DNA of 64,000 nt, taken from Pseudomonadota bacterium. GTDB taxonomy: Bacteria > Desulfobacterota > Desulfovibrionia > Desulfovibrionales > Desulfovibrionaceae. Position numbers and translations under genes: made by a program. The notes beneath the pieces were generated by a model. That model did not search any database. It saw nothing but the letters and a program-made list of their open reading frames with translations, and had not been told where the DNA came from. The stretch lies in NCBI GenBank assembly GCA_023426275.1, contig JAFABC010000086.1, positions 1-64,000 of the forward strand. Direction: 5' to 3'. Every line of letters begins with the position of its first letter. Within the stretch, counting starts at the first letter, position 1. Positions 24,822 through 33,414 of this stretch are shown piece by piece.

Positions 24822-26969
24822 ATGTATGGATGGGCTGGAAAGATATTGCGGGTGGATCTGACCAACGGTTCCATCACCACGGAAGAGACCAAGAAGTACC
24901 AGAACTACACAGGCGGCCTCGGCTTCGGGTACAAGATCATCTTTGACGAGGCGCCCAAGGCGGGCCCCTTTGACCCGGAAAACCGGCTGATCTTCGCCGT
25001 GGGTCCCCTGACCGGCACCATGGCGCCCTCGACCTCGCGGCCGGAAGTTATCAGCATTTCGCCGCATTCCTTCGCGACGAAGTCCAAGCATTCCCTGGCG
25101 TCACGGAGCAACTTTGGCGGCTACTGGGGCGCGGAGCTGAAGTTCGCGGGCTACGACGCGGTCATCGTCCAGGGCAAGTCCCCCAAGCCGGTGTACATCT
25201 ACATCAACAACGGCAAGGCGACCATCGAGGACGCCGCGGCAGTGTGGGGCAAGGACGGTCTGGCCGCCCAGGAGGTCATCAAGAAGGAGCAGAAGGACAA
25301 CGATATCCAGATCGCCACCATCGGTCCCGCAGGCGAAAGGATGGTCCGCATCTCGCCCATCATCCACCGCCTCGGCAACGTGGCCAGACAGGGCGGCTTC
25401 GGCGCCGTCATGGGCTCCAAGAACCTCAAGGCCATTGCCGTGCGGGGAACCAACGGCGTCGACGTGGCGGACAAGAAGGGCCTGATCGACTACGTCAAGA
25501 CTGTCCGCGAGTTCCAGCCGGCCCCCCTGGGCGCCACCCCGCTGTCCAGCGGTCCCCTGAGCTGGACCGGGAAGCATCTGGATCCCAAAGACATCAACCA
25601 CCAGGCCCAGCGCTTCAACCAGACCGAAAGCAATGCGCCCTGGCTGAACAAATACCATCTCAAGACCCAGTCCTGTTACTCCTGTCCCCAGGGCTGCTAC
25701 ACGTACATGAAGGTGCCCAAGATGGGGACTGGCGCGGTGAGCTGCACCCAGTGGTTTTACGCCTGGATGGGGAACAAGGACGAGGCCACTTTCCAGGCCA
25801 GCCAGCTGGTCAACAAGCTGGGTCTGGACTCGTTCGAGATGTTCCCCATGATCCAGTTCATCTGGCACCTGCAGGACGAAGAAGTGGATGGCAAGAGCGT
25901 GCTCCGGCACATGTACGACCAGGAGTTGATCAGCAAGAAGAACCTCGATGCCCTGGAGGCCGCCCACTATCCCCGCGATGGCGGGAACCTGGGCTCCGCC
26001 GGCCTGGAGGGCATGTTGTCGGTGATGGCCTATCGTGAGGATTTCATAGGCGACGCCTTGGGCGAGGGGTTCCGCCGGGCCATGGACATCATCTCGGCCG
26101 AATTCGAGAAGCGCAACATGCCCGAGGTCGCCAACGCGGTCATGAAATTCATAAAAATGGAAGGCATCATGGGCGGCGTTGTCGGCGGCAACGGCGGCTG
26201 GGGCATGTCCGCCCACTACGACCCCAGGACCTTCGGCTACTACTGGGCCGTGAACTTCGCCATGGAGAACTGCGACCCCATGCGCCACTCCATGACCAAC
26301 CTGATCGAATGGACAGGGCTTTCCTTTGAGCAGGCCATGCCCGTGGCCATCAAGCACTGGGGGAAGGAAGTCGCGGAAAACGGGCTGAACGACATCCACC
26401 GCAACCGCGACATCCCCCTGACCTGGAACGGGGACAAGTCGGCCAAGGCCAACGCCTATCTCAGCCAGTTCATTCATTATCGGGGCTGTATCAAGGACAG
26501 CATGACGGGCTGTGACTGGGTCTATCCCGTCATGGTCAGCGGCCGCGAAGACCGGGGTTATGCCGGAGACACCTCGGTGGAGTACAGGCTCTTGGAGTTT
26601 GTCACCGGAGAAAAGATGACCCAGGAGAAGCTCAACGAGCAGGCCGCCAGAACCTGGACGCTGCACCGGCTCCTGACGGTCCTGGAGTGGAACGACGGCA
26701 AGCCGGTGAACATGCGCGAGGAGCACGACCAGATCCCGGACCACTTCTTCGCTCCGGTGGATACCCGGCTTCTGCCCTCCTTCCCCCCGTCCGCCCCGCC
26801 GCATCCGCCCCTGGTTCGCGAGAACTTCGAGGCCACCAAGACAGAGTACTACAAGCTCATGGGGTGGGACGTGGAAACCGGGCTGCCGACCCGCAGCCTG
26901 CTCAAGAAGCTGAACATGGACGACGTGCTCGCCTCCTTCGAGGCCCAGGCGTTTCAGCTACCCGGCTAG
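24822..26969 (+). CDS. Tungsten aldehyde:ferredoxin oxidoreductase, module 1
   Basis: 715 residues. The enzyme oxidises aldehydes to acids (or the reverse) with a bis-tungstopterin and one 4Fe-4S cluster. The N-terminal AFOR domain has YTGGLGFGYKIIFDEAP, VGPLTGTMAPSTSR and the RSNFGGYWGAELKFAGYDAV block. The cluster cysteines are C-x2-C-x3-C in SCYSCPQGC (about residues 285-292) plus the cysteine in YRGCIKDS (about 556). LGLDSFEMFP and MEGIMGGVVGGNGGWGMSAHYDPR fit the pterin-binding region. No signal peptide of its own. ATG 24822 follows AAGGAG. A close paralogue is at 33415-35559. The true substrate is unknown. Confidence 0.93.
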   Translation: MYGWAGKILRVDLTNGSITTEETKKYQNYTGGLGFGYKIIFDEAPKAGPFDPENRLIFAVGPLTGTMAPSTSRPEVISISPHSFATKSKHSLASRSNFGGYWGAELKFAGYDAVIVQGKSPKPVYIYINNGKATIEDAAAVWGKDGLAAQEVIKKEQKDNDIQIATIGPAGERMVRISPIIHRLGNVARQGGFGAVMGSKNLKAIAVRGTNGVDVADKKGLIDYVKTVREFQPAPLGATPLSSGPLSWTGKHLDPKDINHQAQRFNQTESNAPWLNKYHLKTQSCYSCPQGCYTYMKVPKMGTGAVSCTQWFYAWMGNKDEATFQASQLVNKLGLDSFEMFPMIQFIWHLQDEEVDGKSVLRHMYDQELISKKNLDALEAAHYPRDGGNLGSAGLEGMLSVMAYREDFIGDALGEGFRRAMDIISAEFEKRNMPEVANAVMKFIKMEGIMGGVVGGNGGWGMSAHYDPRTFGYYWAVNFAMENCDPMRHSMTNLIEWTGLSFEQAMPVAIKHWGKEVAENGLNDIHRNRDIPLTWNGDKSAKANAYLSQFIHYRGCIKDSMTGCDWVYPVMVSGREDRGYAGDTSVEYRLLEFVTGEKMTQEKLNEQAARTWTLHRLLTVLEWNDGKPVNMREEHDQIPDHFFAPVDTRLLPSFPPSAPPHPPLVRENFEATKTEYYKLMGWDVETGLPTRSLLKKLNMDDVLASFEAQAFQLPG

Positions 26970-27017
26970 TCACCAATGGTTCCTGAGCAACTCCTGCGTC
27001 CCTCAAGAACAGTGAAC

Positions 27018-27056
27018 CCCGGCCTCCTGGAGACGCCAGCCCTCCAGGAGGCCGGG
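27018..27056 (+). terminator. Hairpin between AOR 1 and radical SAM 1
   Basis: CCCGGCCTCCTGGAG (27018-27032) pairs perfectly over 15 bp with CTCCAGGAGGCCGGG (27042-27056). There is no T-run, so it may be a partial terminator or an RNA-processing/stability element that lowers expression of the radical SAM gene relative to AOR. Confidence 0.5.
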
Positions 27057-27112
27057 ATCACGCAAAACGCATGGCAGGCCGCGTCGCCGCGGCCCGCGTG
27101 CTTGCTTCCATC

Positions 27113-28516
27113 ATGAAGAAGATCGTGCTCCTGACCCCTCCCGCGGTGCGGCTCATGAATCCGGTCACCTTTCGCGCGGACCTGCTGCCGCAAAAGACCT
27201 GGGTTCCCCTGGGCATCGCCTCCCTGGCCTCGTCCCTGCGGTCCGGCAGCTTCGACGTGGAGTTTTGCGACCTGCACGACGCCGACTGGCCCCTGGTCGA
27301 GGCCCTGCTGTCCGAAAGCGCACCCGGTCTGGTGGGCATCAGCTGCTTCACCTTCGGCCGGGCCAATGCCATGCGTCTGGCCGGGCTGTCCAAGCGCCTC
27401 TTCCCGGAGGTGCCGGTGGTCATGGGCGGCCCCCACGCCACCTTCTTCCCGGACCAGGTGCTCGCGTCCGGCAACGTGGACGTGGTGGTGCTGGGCGAGG
27501 GCGAGATCACCATCGTGGAACTGGCCAGGCGCCTGGCCCAGGGCCGGGACCTGGACGACGTCCGGGGCCTCGCCTTTCTCAGGAACGGCCACATGCGCCT
27601 GACCCCGGCCCGGGAAAGCGTCACCGACCTGGACGTGTTCCCCTTCCCGGCCTACGACGCCTTCGACCTGGACGAATACAAGTCCCCCGAGATTCCGCCG
27701 CAATACCTGCCGCTGCCGGGAACCCACGTCATGACGTCCAGGGGCTGCCCGTTTCACTGCGAATTCTGCTCGGTGAACAAATTTTTCAATGGCAAGTGGG
27801 CCTTCCGCTCGCCCGGCAACGTGGCTGACGAACTGGAGCGGCTGGTGGCCGACCGCGGCGTGCGGCACGTCTATTTCTCGGACGACCTGTTCTCCCTGAA
27901 CCACCAGCGGACCATCGGCATCTGCCGGGAGATCCTGGACAGGAAGCTGGACCTCGTCTGGATGGCCGAGACCCGGGTGGACTGCGTCAACGAGGAGATG
28001 CTGGCCTGGATGCGCAAGGCCGGCTGCTATCGGGTCTACTACGGCGTGGAGTCCGGCAGCCCGCGCATCCTGAAGTCCATCAACAAAGGCTTCACCACGG
28101 AGCACGTGCGCCGGGCCTTTCGCATGACGCACCGGGCGGGCATGGAGCCCTGTTGCTTCCTCATGGTCGGCAACCCCGGCGAGACCCCGGACACCATCGA
28201 CGAGACCATCGCGCTCATCCGGGAGATCCGGCCGGCCACGTCCCCCATCGTCGGCATCACCACCATCCTGCCGGGGACCAGGCAGTACGAACTGTCCAAG
28301 CGGCAGGGGCTCATCAGCGACGACTCTTGGCGGTCGGACGCGGCGCCCCCGCTGTACACCGGCGAGTACGATGTGGACGACCTGATCCAGCTGCAGATTC
28401 AACTGACCAGGGGGATCTGCCCCGAGGTCTACGAGCAGATGTGCGCCATCGGCCTGGACGACGACTATTTCCGCCTGAGACGCATGCTGGGGAACCGGCA
28501 TGACCGCAAGGCCTAA
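27113..28516 (+). CDS. B12-binding radical SAM protein, module 1
   Basis: 467 residues. The N-terminal cobalamin-binding Rossmann domain (about residues 1-140) shows PLGIASLASSLR, DLHDADW, GISCFTF and GGPHATFFPDQVL. The radical SAM domain has the cluster motif SRGCPFHCEFC and the downstream GVESGSPRILKSINKG. The C-terminal 90 residues are unassigned. Such enzymes methylate or rearrange unactivated carbons. The close paralogue at 31881-33278 sits next to the second AOR in the same way, so a job tied to the AOR (cofactor, substrate or a peptide residue) is likely but not shown. The start at 27113 is chosen by alignment with the paralogue; the ribosome-binding site is weak. Confidence 0.88.
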   Translation: MKKIVLLTPPAVRLMNPVTFRADLLPQKTWVPLGIASLASSLRSGSFDVEFCDLHDADWPLVEALLSESAPGLVGISCFTFGRANAMRLAGLSKRLFPEVPVVMGGPHATFFPDQVLASGNVDVVVLGEGEITIVELARRLAQGRDLDDVRGLAFLRNGHMRLTPARESVTDLDVFPFPAYDAFDLDEYKSPEIPPQYLPLPGTHVMTSRGCPFHCEFCSVNKFFNGKWAFRSPGNVADELERLVADRGVRHVYFSDDLFSLNHQRTIGICREILDRKLDLVWMAETRVDCVNEEMLAWMRKAGCYRVYYGVESGSPRILKSINKGFTTEHVRRAFRMTHRAGMEPCCFLMVGNPGETPDTIDETIALIREIRPATSPIVGITTILPGTRQYELSKRQGLISDDSWRSDAAPPLYTGEYDVDDLIQLQIQLTRGICPEVYEQMCAIGLDDDYFRLRRMLGNRHDRKA

Positions 28517-28607
28517 GCGGAGGGAGTTGGCGAACCTCCGGAGAACCGCCAGGGGCCGGGCCAGCGTCATTCGAATCGGAAAACGCTCTCCATCAAGCAA
28601 GAAAACC

Positions 28608-28643
28608 AATGGCTTGCGACTCAAATCGCAGGCCGTTTGCATT
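28608..28643 (+). terminator. Terminator hairpin after radical SAM 1
   Basis: AATGGCTTGCGA (28608-28619) pairs with TCGCAGGCCGTT (28626-28637) over 12 bp with two G-T pairs, then TTTGCATTT. It is a variant of the hairpins at 14628, 21122 and 40521 and ends the first AOR module. Confidence 0.6.
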
Positions 28644-28960
28644 TGTCCCGGGACGTTGTCCCACATCCTCCCCGAGAGTGACGACCTTCCGCTGCCCCCT
28701 GTTTTCCAGGTTGAAAAAGCTTCCTTTTCCCGGGCAGTGGTGCATTTTTTTCCGCAACGCCTTGCACCACGGGCCATGCCCGCCCGCAGGAACGATGACA
28801 GCGCCAGTCGCCATCCCTTTTATTCCGACTACCACGATATAAAAAGAGACTCTATAGACGCTATTGGCTGAAGTTACCGTTGTCAACGTGCCGCAATGTT
28901 GCCATACCTATAAGCCTTGCAAACACCGAACACTGCGGAGACGCAACCAAGGAGGTCACC
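28644..28960. other. Intergenic stretch before the tungstate transporter
   Basis: No gene supported. The minus strand reads KVVTLGEDVGQ near 28690, similar to KVVNIGGDKDVGQ near 14700; both may be the 3' end of an integrase-type gene. An 11-bp palindrome CGTTGTCAACG lies near 28880. The region should hold the wtpA promoter, perhaps with a tungstate-responsive operator. Confidence 0.35.
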
Positions 28961-29938
28961 ATGTTTCGCCTGCTGCTGACGTTGCTTGCCATAGGTGCGC
29001 TTGTGCTGCAGACCCTGGGAGGGGTCTGTCAGGCCGAACCGTCCGGAAAACTCGTTATCTTTCAAGCCGGCTCGCTTTCCGTTCCTTTCGCGGCCATGGA
29101 AAAGGCCTTCGAAGCCAAGTACCCCAAGGTCGATATCCAGCGGGAAGCCGGCGGCTCCACCAAGTTGGCCCGGCTCATCTCCGAAGTGGGAAAACCGGCT
29201 GACATCATGGCCTCGGCCGACTACGTGGTCATCGACAAGAACCTGATTCCGAAATTCGCCTCCTGGAACGCCCGCTTCGCCTCCAACCAGATGGTGCTCT
29301 GCTATACGGACAAGTCCAAGTTCGCCAAAGAGATCAACCAGGACAACTGGTACGAGATCCTGCAGCGCAAGGGCGTGGTCTGGGGGCATTCCGACCCCAA
29401 CCTGGACCCCTGCGGCTATCGCAGCCTCATGGTGATGCAGCTGGCCCAGATTTTTTACAAAAAGCCCGGCCTGTACGACAAACTCCTGGCCAACCGGCCC
29501 CAGGAAAACGTGCGGCCCAAGTCCGTGGAACTCATTTCCCTGCTCGAGTCCGGCAATATGGACTACGCCTGGGAGTACCTGTCCGTGGCCGTGCAGCATA
29601 AGCTCAAGTATGTCACCTTGAACAAGCACATCAATCTCAGCGATTACGCCATGGATTCCTTCTACAAGCAGGCCAGGGTGACGGTTTCCGGGAAAAAGCC
29701 GGGAGAAACCATCGAGCGTATCGGCTCGTCCATCACCTACGGCATCACCATGCTGGACAAGGCCCCGAACAAGGAGGCCGCCGAGGCCTTCCTGCAGTAC
29801 CTGTTCGATCCCAAGGGCGGCCTGGAAGTGCTCAAATCCATGGGCCAGCCGCCGTTTGTTCCCGTGATCGTGCCGACCGAGCAGATGCAAAAGAGCATGC
29901 CCGCCGCGTTGCAGCCTTATGTCGCCGTCAAGCAGTAG
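28961..29938 (+). CDS. wtpA: Tungstate/molybdate-binding periplasmic protein
   Basis: 325 residues with a Sec-type signal ([26 protein letters not shown]). The mature start [54 protein letters not shown] and [16 protein letters not shown] are characteristic of WtpA, the high-affinity tungstate-binding protein. It captures tungstate (possibly molybdate) in the periplasm for the ABC importer. The ATG at 28961 follows AAGGAGGTCACC, almost a perfect ribosome-binding site. Its place between the two tungsten-enzyme modules supports tungstate as the physiological ligand. Confidence 0.93.
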   Translation: MFRLLLTLLAIGALVLQTLGGVCQAEPSGKLVIFQAGSLSVPFAAMEKAFEAKYPKVDIQREAGGSTKLARLISEVGKPADIMASADYVVIDKNLIPKFASWNARFASNQMVLCYTDKSKFAKEINQDNWYEILQRKGVVWGHSDPNLDPCGYRSLMVMQLAQIFYKKPGLYDKLLANRPQENVRPKSVELISLLESGNMDYAWEYLSVAVQHKLKYVTLNKHINLSDYAMDSFYKQARVTVSGKKPGETIERIGSSITYGITMLDKAPNKEAAEAFLQYLFDPKGGLEVLKSMGQPPFVPVIVPTEQMQKSMPAALQPYVAVKQ

Positions 29939-30785
29939 GGAGGTGTCGCCAACCGCTCCTCCGGGAGCGGCGATACGGGAAACGCCGGCCAGCCGCCGGC
30001 GTTTCCCGTCGATACCGTTTTACGCCTGGATGCTGACCTCGTCGGCCCTGGTCCTCTTTTTCATCTTCGGTCCCCTGGCCCATGTGGTCCTGTCCCCCGA
30101 CCCGCAGATCTTCTGGGAAACCCTGCATGATGCCGATGTCCTGCGTTCCATCTGGCTGTCCCTGTCCGCTTCGGCCGTGGCCGCCGGCATTGCCCTGGTC
30201 TTTGGCACGCCCCTGGCCTATCTCCTGGCCCGCCGGGAATTTCCAGGCAAGCGGCTGGTGGAGAGCTGCATCGACCTGCCCATCATGATTCCCCACCCGG
30301 TGGTGGGCATCGCCCTGCTGTCCATTGCCGGGCGCGGGCACTGGATCGGCGACGCCCTGCACGCCGTTGGCGTGTCCCTGATGGGCAGCGTGACCGGCAT
30401 CGTGGCGGTGCTGGTGTTCGTGGGCATGCCGTTTTTCGTCGATACGGTGAAGGCGGGCTTCGAAGGCGTGCCGTCCCGTCTGGAAAACGTGTCCCGGTCC
30501 CTGGGGGCGCCGCCCGGGGCCACGTTTTGGCGCATCACGTTGCCGCTGTCCTGGCGGCATCTGCTGGTGGGGCTGATCCTGTGCATGGCCAGGGCCATCA
30601 GCGAGTTCGGCGCCATCGTCATCGTGGCCTACCATCCCATGGTCGCCCCGGTGCTCATGTACGAGCGGTTCACCGCCTATGGCCTGAAATACTCCCAGCC
30701 CGTGGCCGTGATCCTCATCCTGGTTTCCATGCTGTTTTTTCTGTTTTTGCGGATGGTTTCCCAACCCAGGAGACGGGCGTCGTGA
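29919..30785 (+). CDS. wtpB: Tungstate ABC transporter permease
   Basis: 288 residues with six predicted hydrophobic segments, from [22 protein letters not shown] to [14 protein letters not shown]. The EAA loop, [31 protein letters not shown], contacts the ATPase. It belongs to the ModB/WtpB permease group. The assigned ATG overlaps wtpA by 20 bases; a GTG at 29943 after GGGAG is an alternative start. The stop overlaps the wtpC start (GTGA). Confidence 0.92.
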   Translation: MSPSSSREVSPTAPPGAAIRETPASRRRFPSIPFYAWMLTSSALVLFFIFGPLAHVVLSPDPQIFWETLHDADVLRSIWLSLSASAVAAGIALVFGTPLAYLLARREFPGKRLVESCIDLPIMIPHPVVGIALLSIAGRGHWIGDALHAVGVSLMGSVTGIVAVLVFVGMPFFVDTVKAGFEGVPSRLENVSRSLGAPPGATFWRITLPLSWRHLLVGLILCMARAISEFGAIVIVAYHPMVAPVLMYERFTAYGLKYSQPVAVILILVSMLFFLFLRMVSQPRRRAS

Positions 30786-31861
30786 TCGAGATCAGGGACT
30801 TGGGCCTGGAATTTCCGGGATTCGTTTTCGGACCGGTTTCCCTGCGGGTGGAGGCCGGCTCCTTTTTCGCCATCATGGGCCCGACGGGGTCCGGCAAGAC
30901 CCTGCTGCTGGAAAGTCTGGCCGGGCTGCTCAGACCACACCGTGGCGGCATCTTTCTCGGCGGCCGGGACATCACCGGGTTGCCGCCCGAACGGCGGGGC
31001 ATGGGGCTGGTCTACCAGGACAACGCCCTGTTTCCCCATATGACGGTGCTGGAAAACATCGTCTACGGCCAACGGTACCACGGCATCGGCGAGGCCGAAG
31101 GCGGCCGCCTTGCCCGGGAGCTGGCCGAGATGTTGCGCATCACCCCGCTGCTGGACCGCAAGCCGGCCGGCTTAAGCGGCGGGGAGAAGCAGCGCACGGC
31201 CATTGCCAGGGCCCTGGCCTGCAAACCGGGCGTGGTGCTCCTGGACGAACCCCTGTCCTCCCTGGACCCCCAGTTCCGGGAAGGCCTGCGCCAGAGCCTG
31301 ACCCAGCTGCATCAGGCCACCGGGGCCGTGTTCTTCATGGTCACCCACGACTTCGTGGACGCCCTGACCCTGGCCGATCACGCGGCGGTCATCCACAAAG
31401 GACGGCTGGAACAGACCGGCCCCACCCTGGATATCTTCCAGAAACCGGCCACGGTCTTCATCGCCCGGTTCGTGGGCATGGAAAACATCTTTCCGGCCAC
31501 CTACGCCGACGGCCGCTGCCGGTTCGCCGGCTTGTCCCTGCCGCTGGGCCCGGGGCAGGTCCGGCCGGGAGAACGGGGCAACGCCGCCATCCGGCCGGAG
31601 GACATCGTCATCGCCCCGGGCCGGGACGCGCCCGCGCACTGGGTGCGCCTTGACGGCGAGGTCGTGGCCGTGGACCGGGTCGGGTTCACCTGGACCGCCA
31701 GCGTGCAATGCGGTCAGGCGCGTTTCCTCGCCCGGCTGGAGCACCGGCTGGCCCTTGACGGTCAGGTCCGCCAGGGGACCCGGGTACGGCTTTCCTTCGA
31801 TCCCGGGTCGGTCCACCACATGGATATCGAGCCTGACGCCAGCGCAAACGCCGTCCGGTAG
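30782..31861 (+). CDS. wtpC: Tungstate ABC transporter ATPase
   Basis: 359 residues. Walker A GPTGSGKT, Q-loop VYQDNALFPHMTV, signature LSGGEKQR, Walker B VVLLDEPLSSLD and H-loop MVTHD are all present. A C-terminal TOBE-type domain of about 120 residues (NAAIRPEDIVIA...) may sense the oxyanion, as in ModC/WtpC. The GTG at 30782 overlaps the permease stop. The gene ends 19 bases from the convergent radical SAM gene. Confidence 0.93.
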   Translation: MIEIRDLGLEFPGFVFGPVSLRVEAGSFFAIMGPTGSGKTLLLESLAGLLRPHRGGIFLGGRDITGLPPERRGMGLVYQDNALFPHMTVLENIVYGQRYHGIGEAEGGRLARELAEMLRITPLLDRKPAGLSGGEKQRTAIARALACKPGVVLLDEPLSSLDPQFREGLRQSLTQLHQATGAVFFMVTHDFVDALTLADHAAVIHKGRLEQTGPTLDIFQKPATVFIARFVGMENIFPATYADGRCRFAGLSLPLGPGQVRPGERGNAAIRPEDIVIAPGRDAPAHWVRLDGEVVAVDRVGFTWTASVQCGQARFLARLEHRLALDGQVRQGTRVRLSFDPGSVHHMDIEPDASANAVR

Positions 31862-31880
31862 CGGCGGCCGTCCGCGGGAC

Positions 31881-33278
31881 TTACGCCGCGAAACCGCCCG
31901 CACCGCACAGACGGCGCAGGCGGAAAAAGCTCTCGTCAAACCCCATGGCGCGCAACTGTTCGACCATTTCCGGGCACACCCCCCGGGTGAGCTGGAACTG
32001 CAAGGCAATGAGGTCGTCGGTGTCGCGTTCGCCCGTGTAGAGCGGCGGCGCCGCTTCCGTAAGCCAGAAATCGTCGGTGATCAGCCCCTGGCGCTTGGCG
32101 CGTTCATAGATCCGCGTGCCGGGCAGGATCGTGGTGATGCCGATGACGGGCATGGTCGCGGGCCGGATGGCCTCGATCAGGGCAATGGTTTCGGCGATGG
32201 TCTCCGGGCTCTCCCCGGGGTTGCCCACCATCAGAAAGCAGCAGGGCTCGATCCCGGCCTTGTGCGTCAGGGCAAAGGCCGTGGCCACCTGCCCCACGGT
32301 GAAGCGCTTGTTGATGGCTTTTAAAATGCGCGGACTGCCCGACTCCACGCCATAGTAGATTCTGTAGCAGCCGGCCTTGCGCATCCAGGTCAGCATCTCC
32401 TCGGTGACGCAGTCCACGCGCGTCTCGGCCATCCAGACGATGTCGATCCGGCGGTCCAGGATTTCGCGGCAGATGCCGATGGTCCGCCGCGGGTCGAGGG
32501 TGAAGAGATCGTCGGAAAAGTAGACGTGGCGCACGCCCGCCTCCCGCACCAGCTGTTCGAGTTCGTCGGCCACGTTGCCCGGCGACCGGAACGACCAATG
32601 CCCCTTGAAGAACTGGTTCACGGAGCAAAAATGGCAGGCGTAGGGGCAACCCCGCGAGGTGAGGACGTGCGTCCCGGGCAGATCGTAATATTGCGCCGGA
32701 ATTTCGGGGGATTTGTACTGGGCGAGGTCAAAGCCCTCATATGTGGGAAAGGCCAGGGCGTCCAGGTTGTCGTCCTGCGGGCGCGCCTTGGTGGTGTGGA
32801 CGGCCTCGCCCTGGCGGAAGGCGATGCCGGCCACGTCCCGAAGATCGCCGTTTTGGTCCAGACAGGCGGCCAGTTCGACGATGGTCGCCTCGGCCTGCCC
32901 CAGGGCCACGATGTCCACGACGCCGCGACACAGGATCTGCTCCGGAAAAAAGGTCGCATGGGGCCCGCCCATGACCACCACGGCGTCGGGAAGCGCCTGC
33001 CGGGCCATGGCCGCCGTGCGCAGGGCATTGACGCGTTCGAAGGTGAAACAGCTGATACCGACCATGTCGGCCTGCGATGCGGCCAGCAGCGCGCACACCT
33101 CCTCCCAGTCGGCGTCGTGCAGATCGTGCGGCTCGGCCTCGAAGCCGCCCGCCCGCAGGGCGGCCGCAAGCGAGGCGATGCCCAGGGGAACCCAGGATTT
33201 GGCCGGCAAAAGGTCCGGTTCCAGGGTGGCCGGATGCATGAGGCGCATGGCGGGTGGGGTGAGCAGGAGAATTTTCAT
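31881..33278 (-). CDS. B12-binding radical SAM protein, module 2
   Basis: 465 residues, paralogous end to end with the protein at 27113 (MKILLLTPPAMRLMHPATLEPDLLP against MKKIVLLTPPAVRLMNPVTFRADLLP). It has the cobalamin domain with DLHDADWEEV and GGPHATFFPEQIL, the cluster motif SRGCPYACHFC and GVESGSPRILKAINKR. The ATG at 33278 is set by alignment. It is the third gene of module 2, after ferredoxin and AOR on the minus strand. Two copies of such a dedicated enzyme beside two AORs argue for a functional link. Confidence 0.88.
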   Translation of the reverse strand: MKILLLTPPAMRLMHPATLEPDLLPAKSWVPLGIASLAAALRAGGFEAEPHDLHDADWEEVCALLAASQADMVGISCFTFERVNALRTAAMARQALPDAVVVMGGPHATFFPEQILCRGVVDIVALGQAEATIVELAACLDQNGDLRDVAGIAFRQGEAVHTTKARPQDDNLDALAFPTYEGFDLAQYKSPEIPAQYYDLPGTHVLTSRGCPYACHFCSVNQFFKGHWSFRSPGNVADELEQLVREAGVRHVYFSDDLFTLDPRRTIGICREILDRRIDIVWMAETRVDCVTEEMLTWMRKAGCYRIYYGVESGSPRILKAINKRFTVGQVATAFALTHKAGIEPCCFLMVGNPGESPETIAETIALIEAIRPATMPVIGITTILPGTRIYERAKRQGLITDDFWLTEAAPPLYTGERDTDDLIALQFQLTRGVCPEMVEQLRAMGFDESFFRLRRLCGAGGFAA

Positions 33279-33336
33279 GGTCGTCTCGCCCGGGGCTGCG
33301 GCGGCGGGGAAGCACGGCCCTCCGCCTTGTGTTTGA

Positions 33337-33375
33337 AACCAGGGCCCCGGGGAGGACATCTCCAGAGCCCTGGTT
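33337..33375 (-). terminator. Hairpin between AOR 2 and radical SAM 2
   Basis: AACCAGGGC (33337-33345) pairs perfectly with GCCCTGGTT (33367-33375). As in module 1, a GC-rich hairpin without a T-run separates the AOR and radical SAM genes, though its sequence differs. Confidence 0.45.
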
Positions 33376-33414
33376 CACGGCTTTGTCGCAAGGGGGTGAG
33401 GGAACGGTCACCCC

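Noticed and set aside
25101..26804. Long minus-strand frame opposite AOR 1
   Set aside because: Same reason: a shadow frame with His/Val/Leu-rich nonsense composition.
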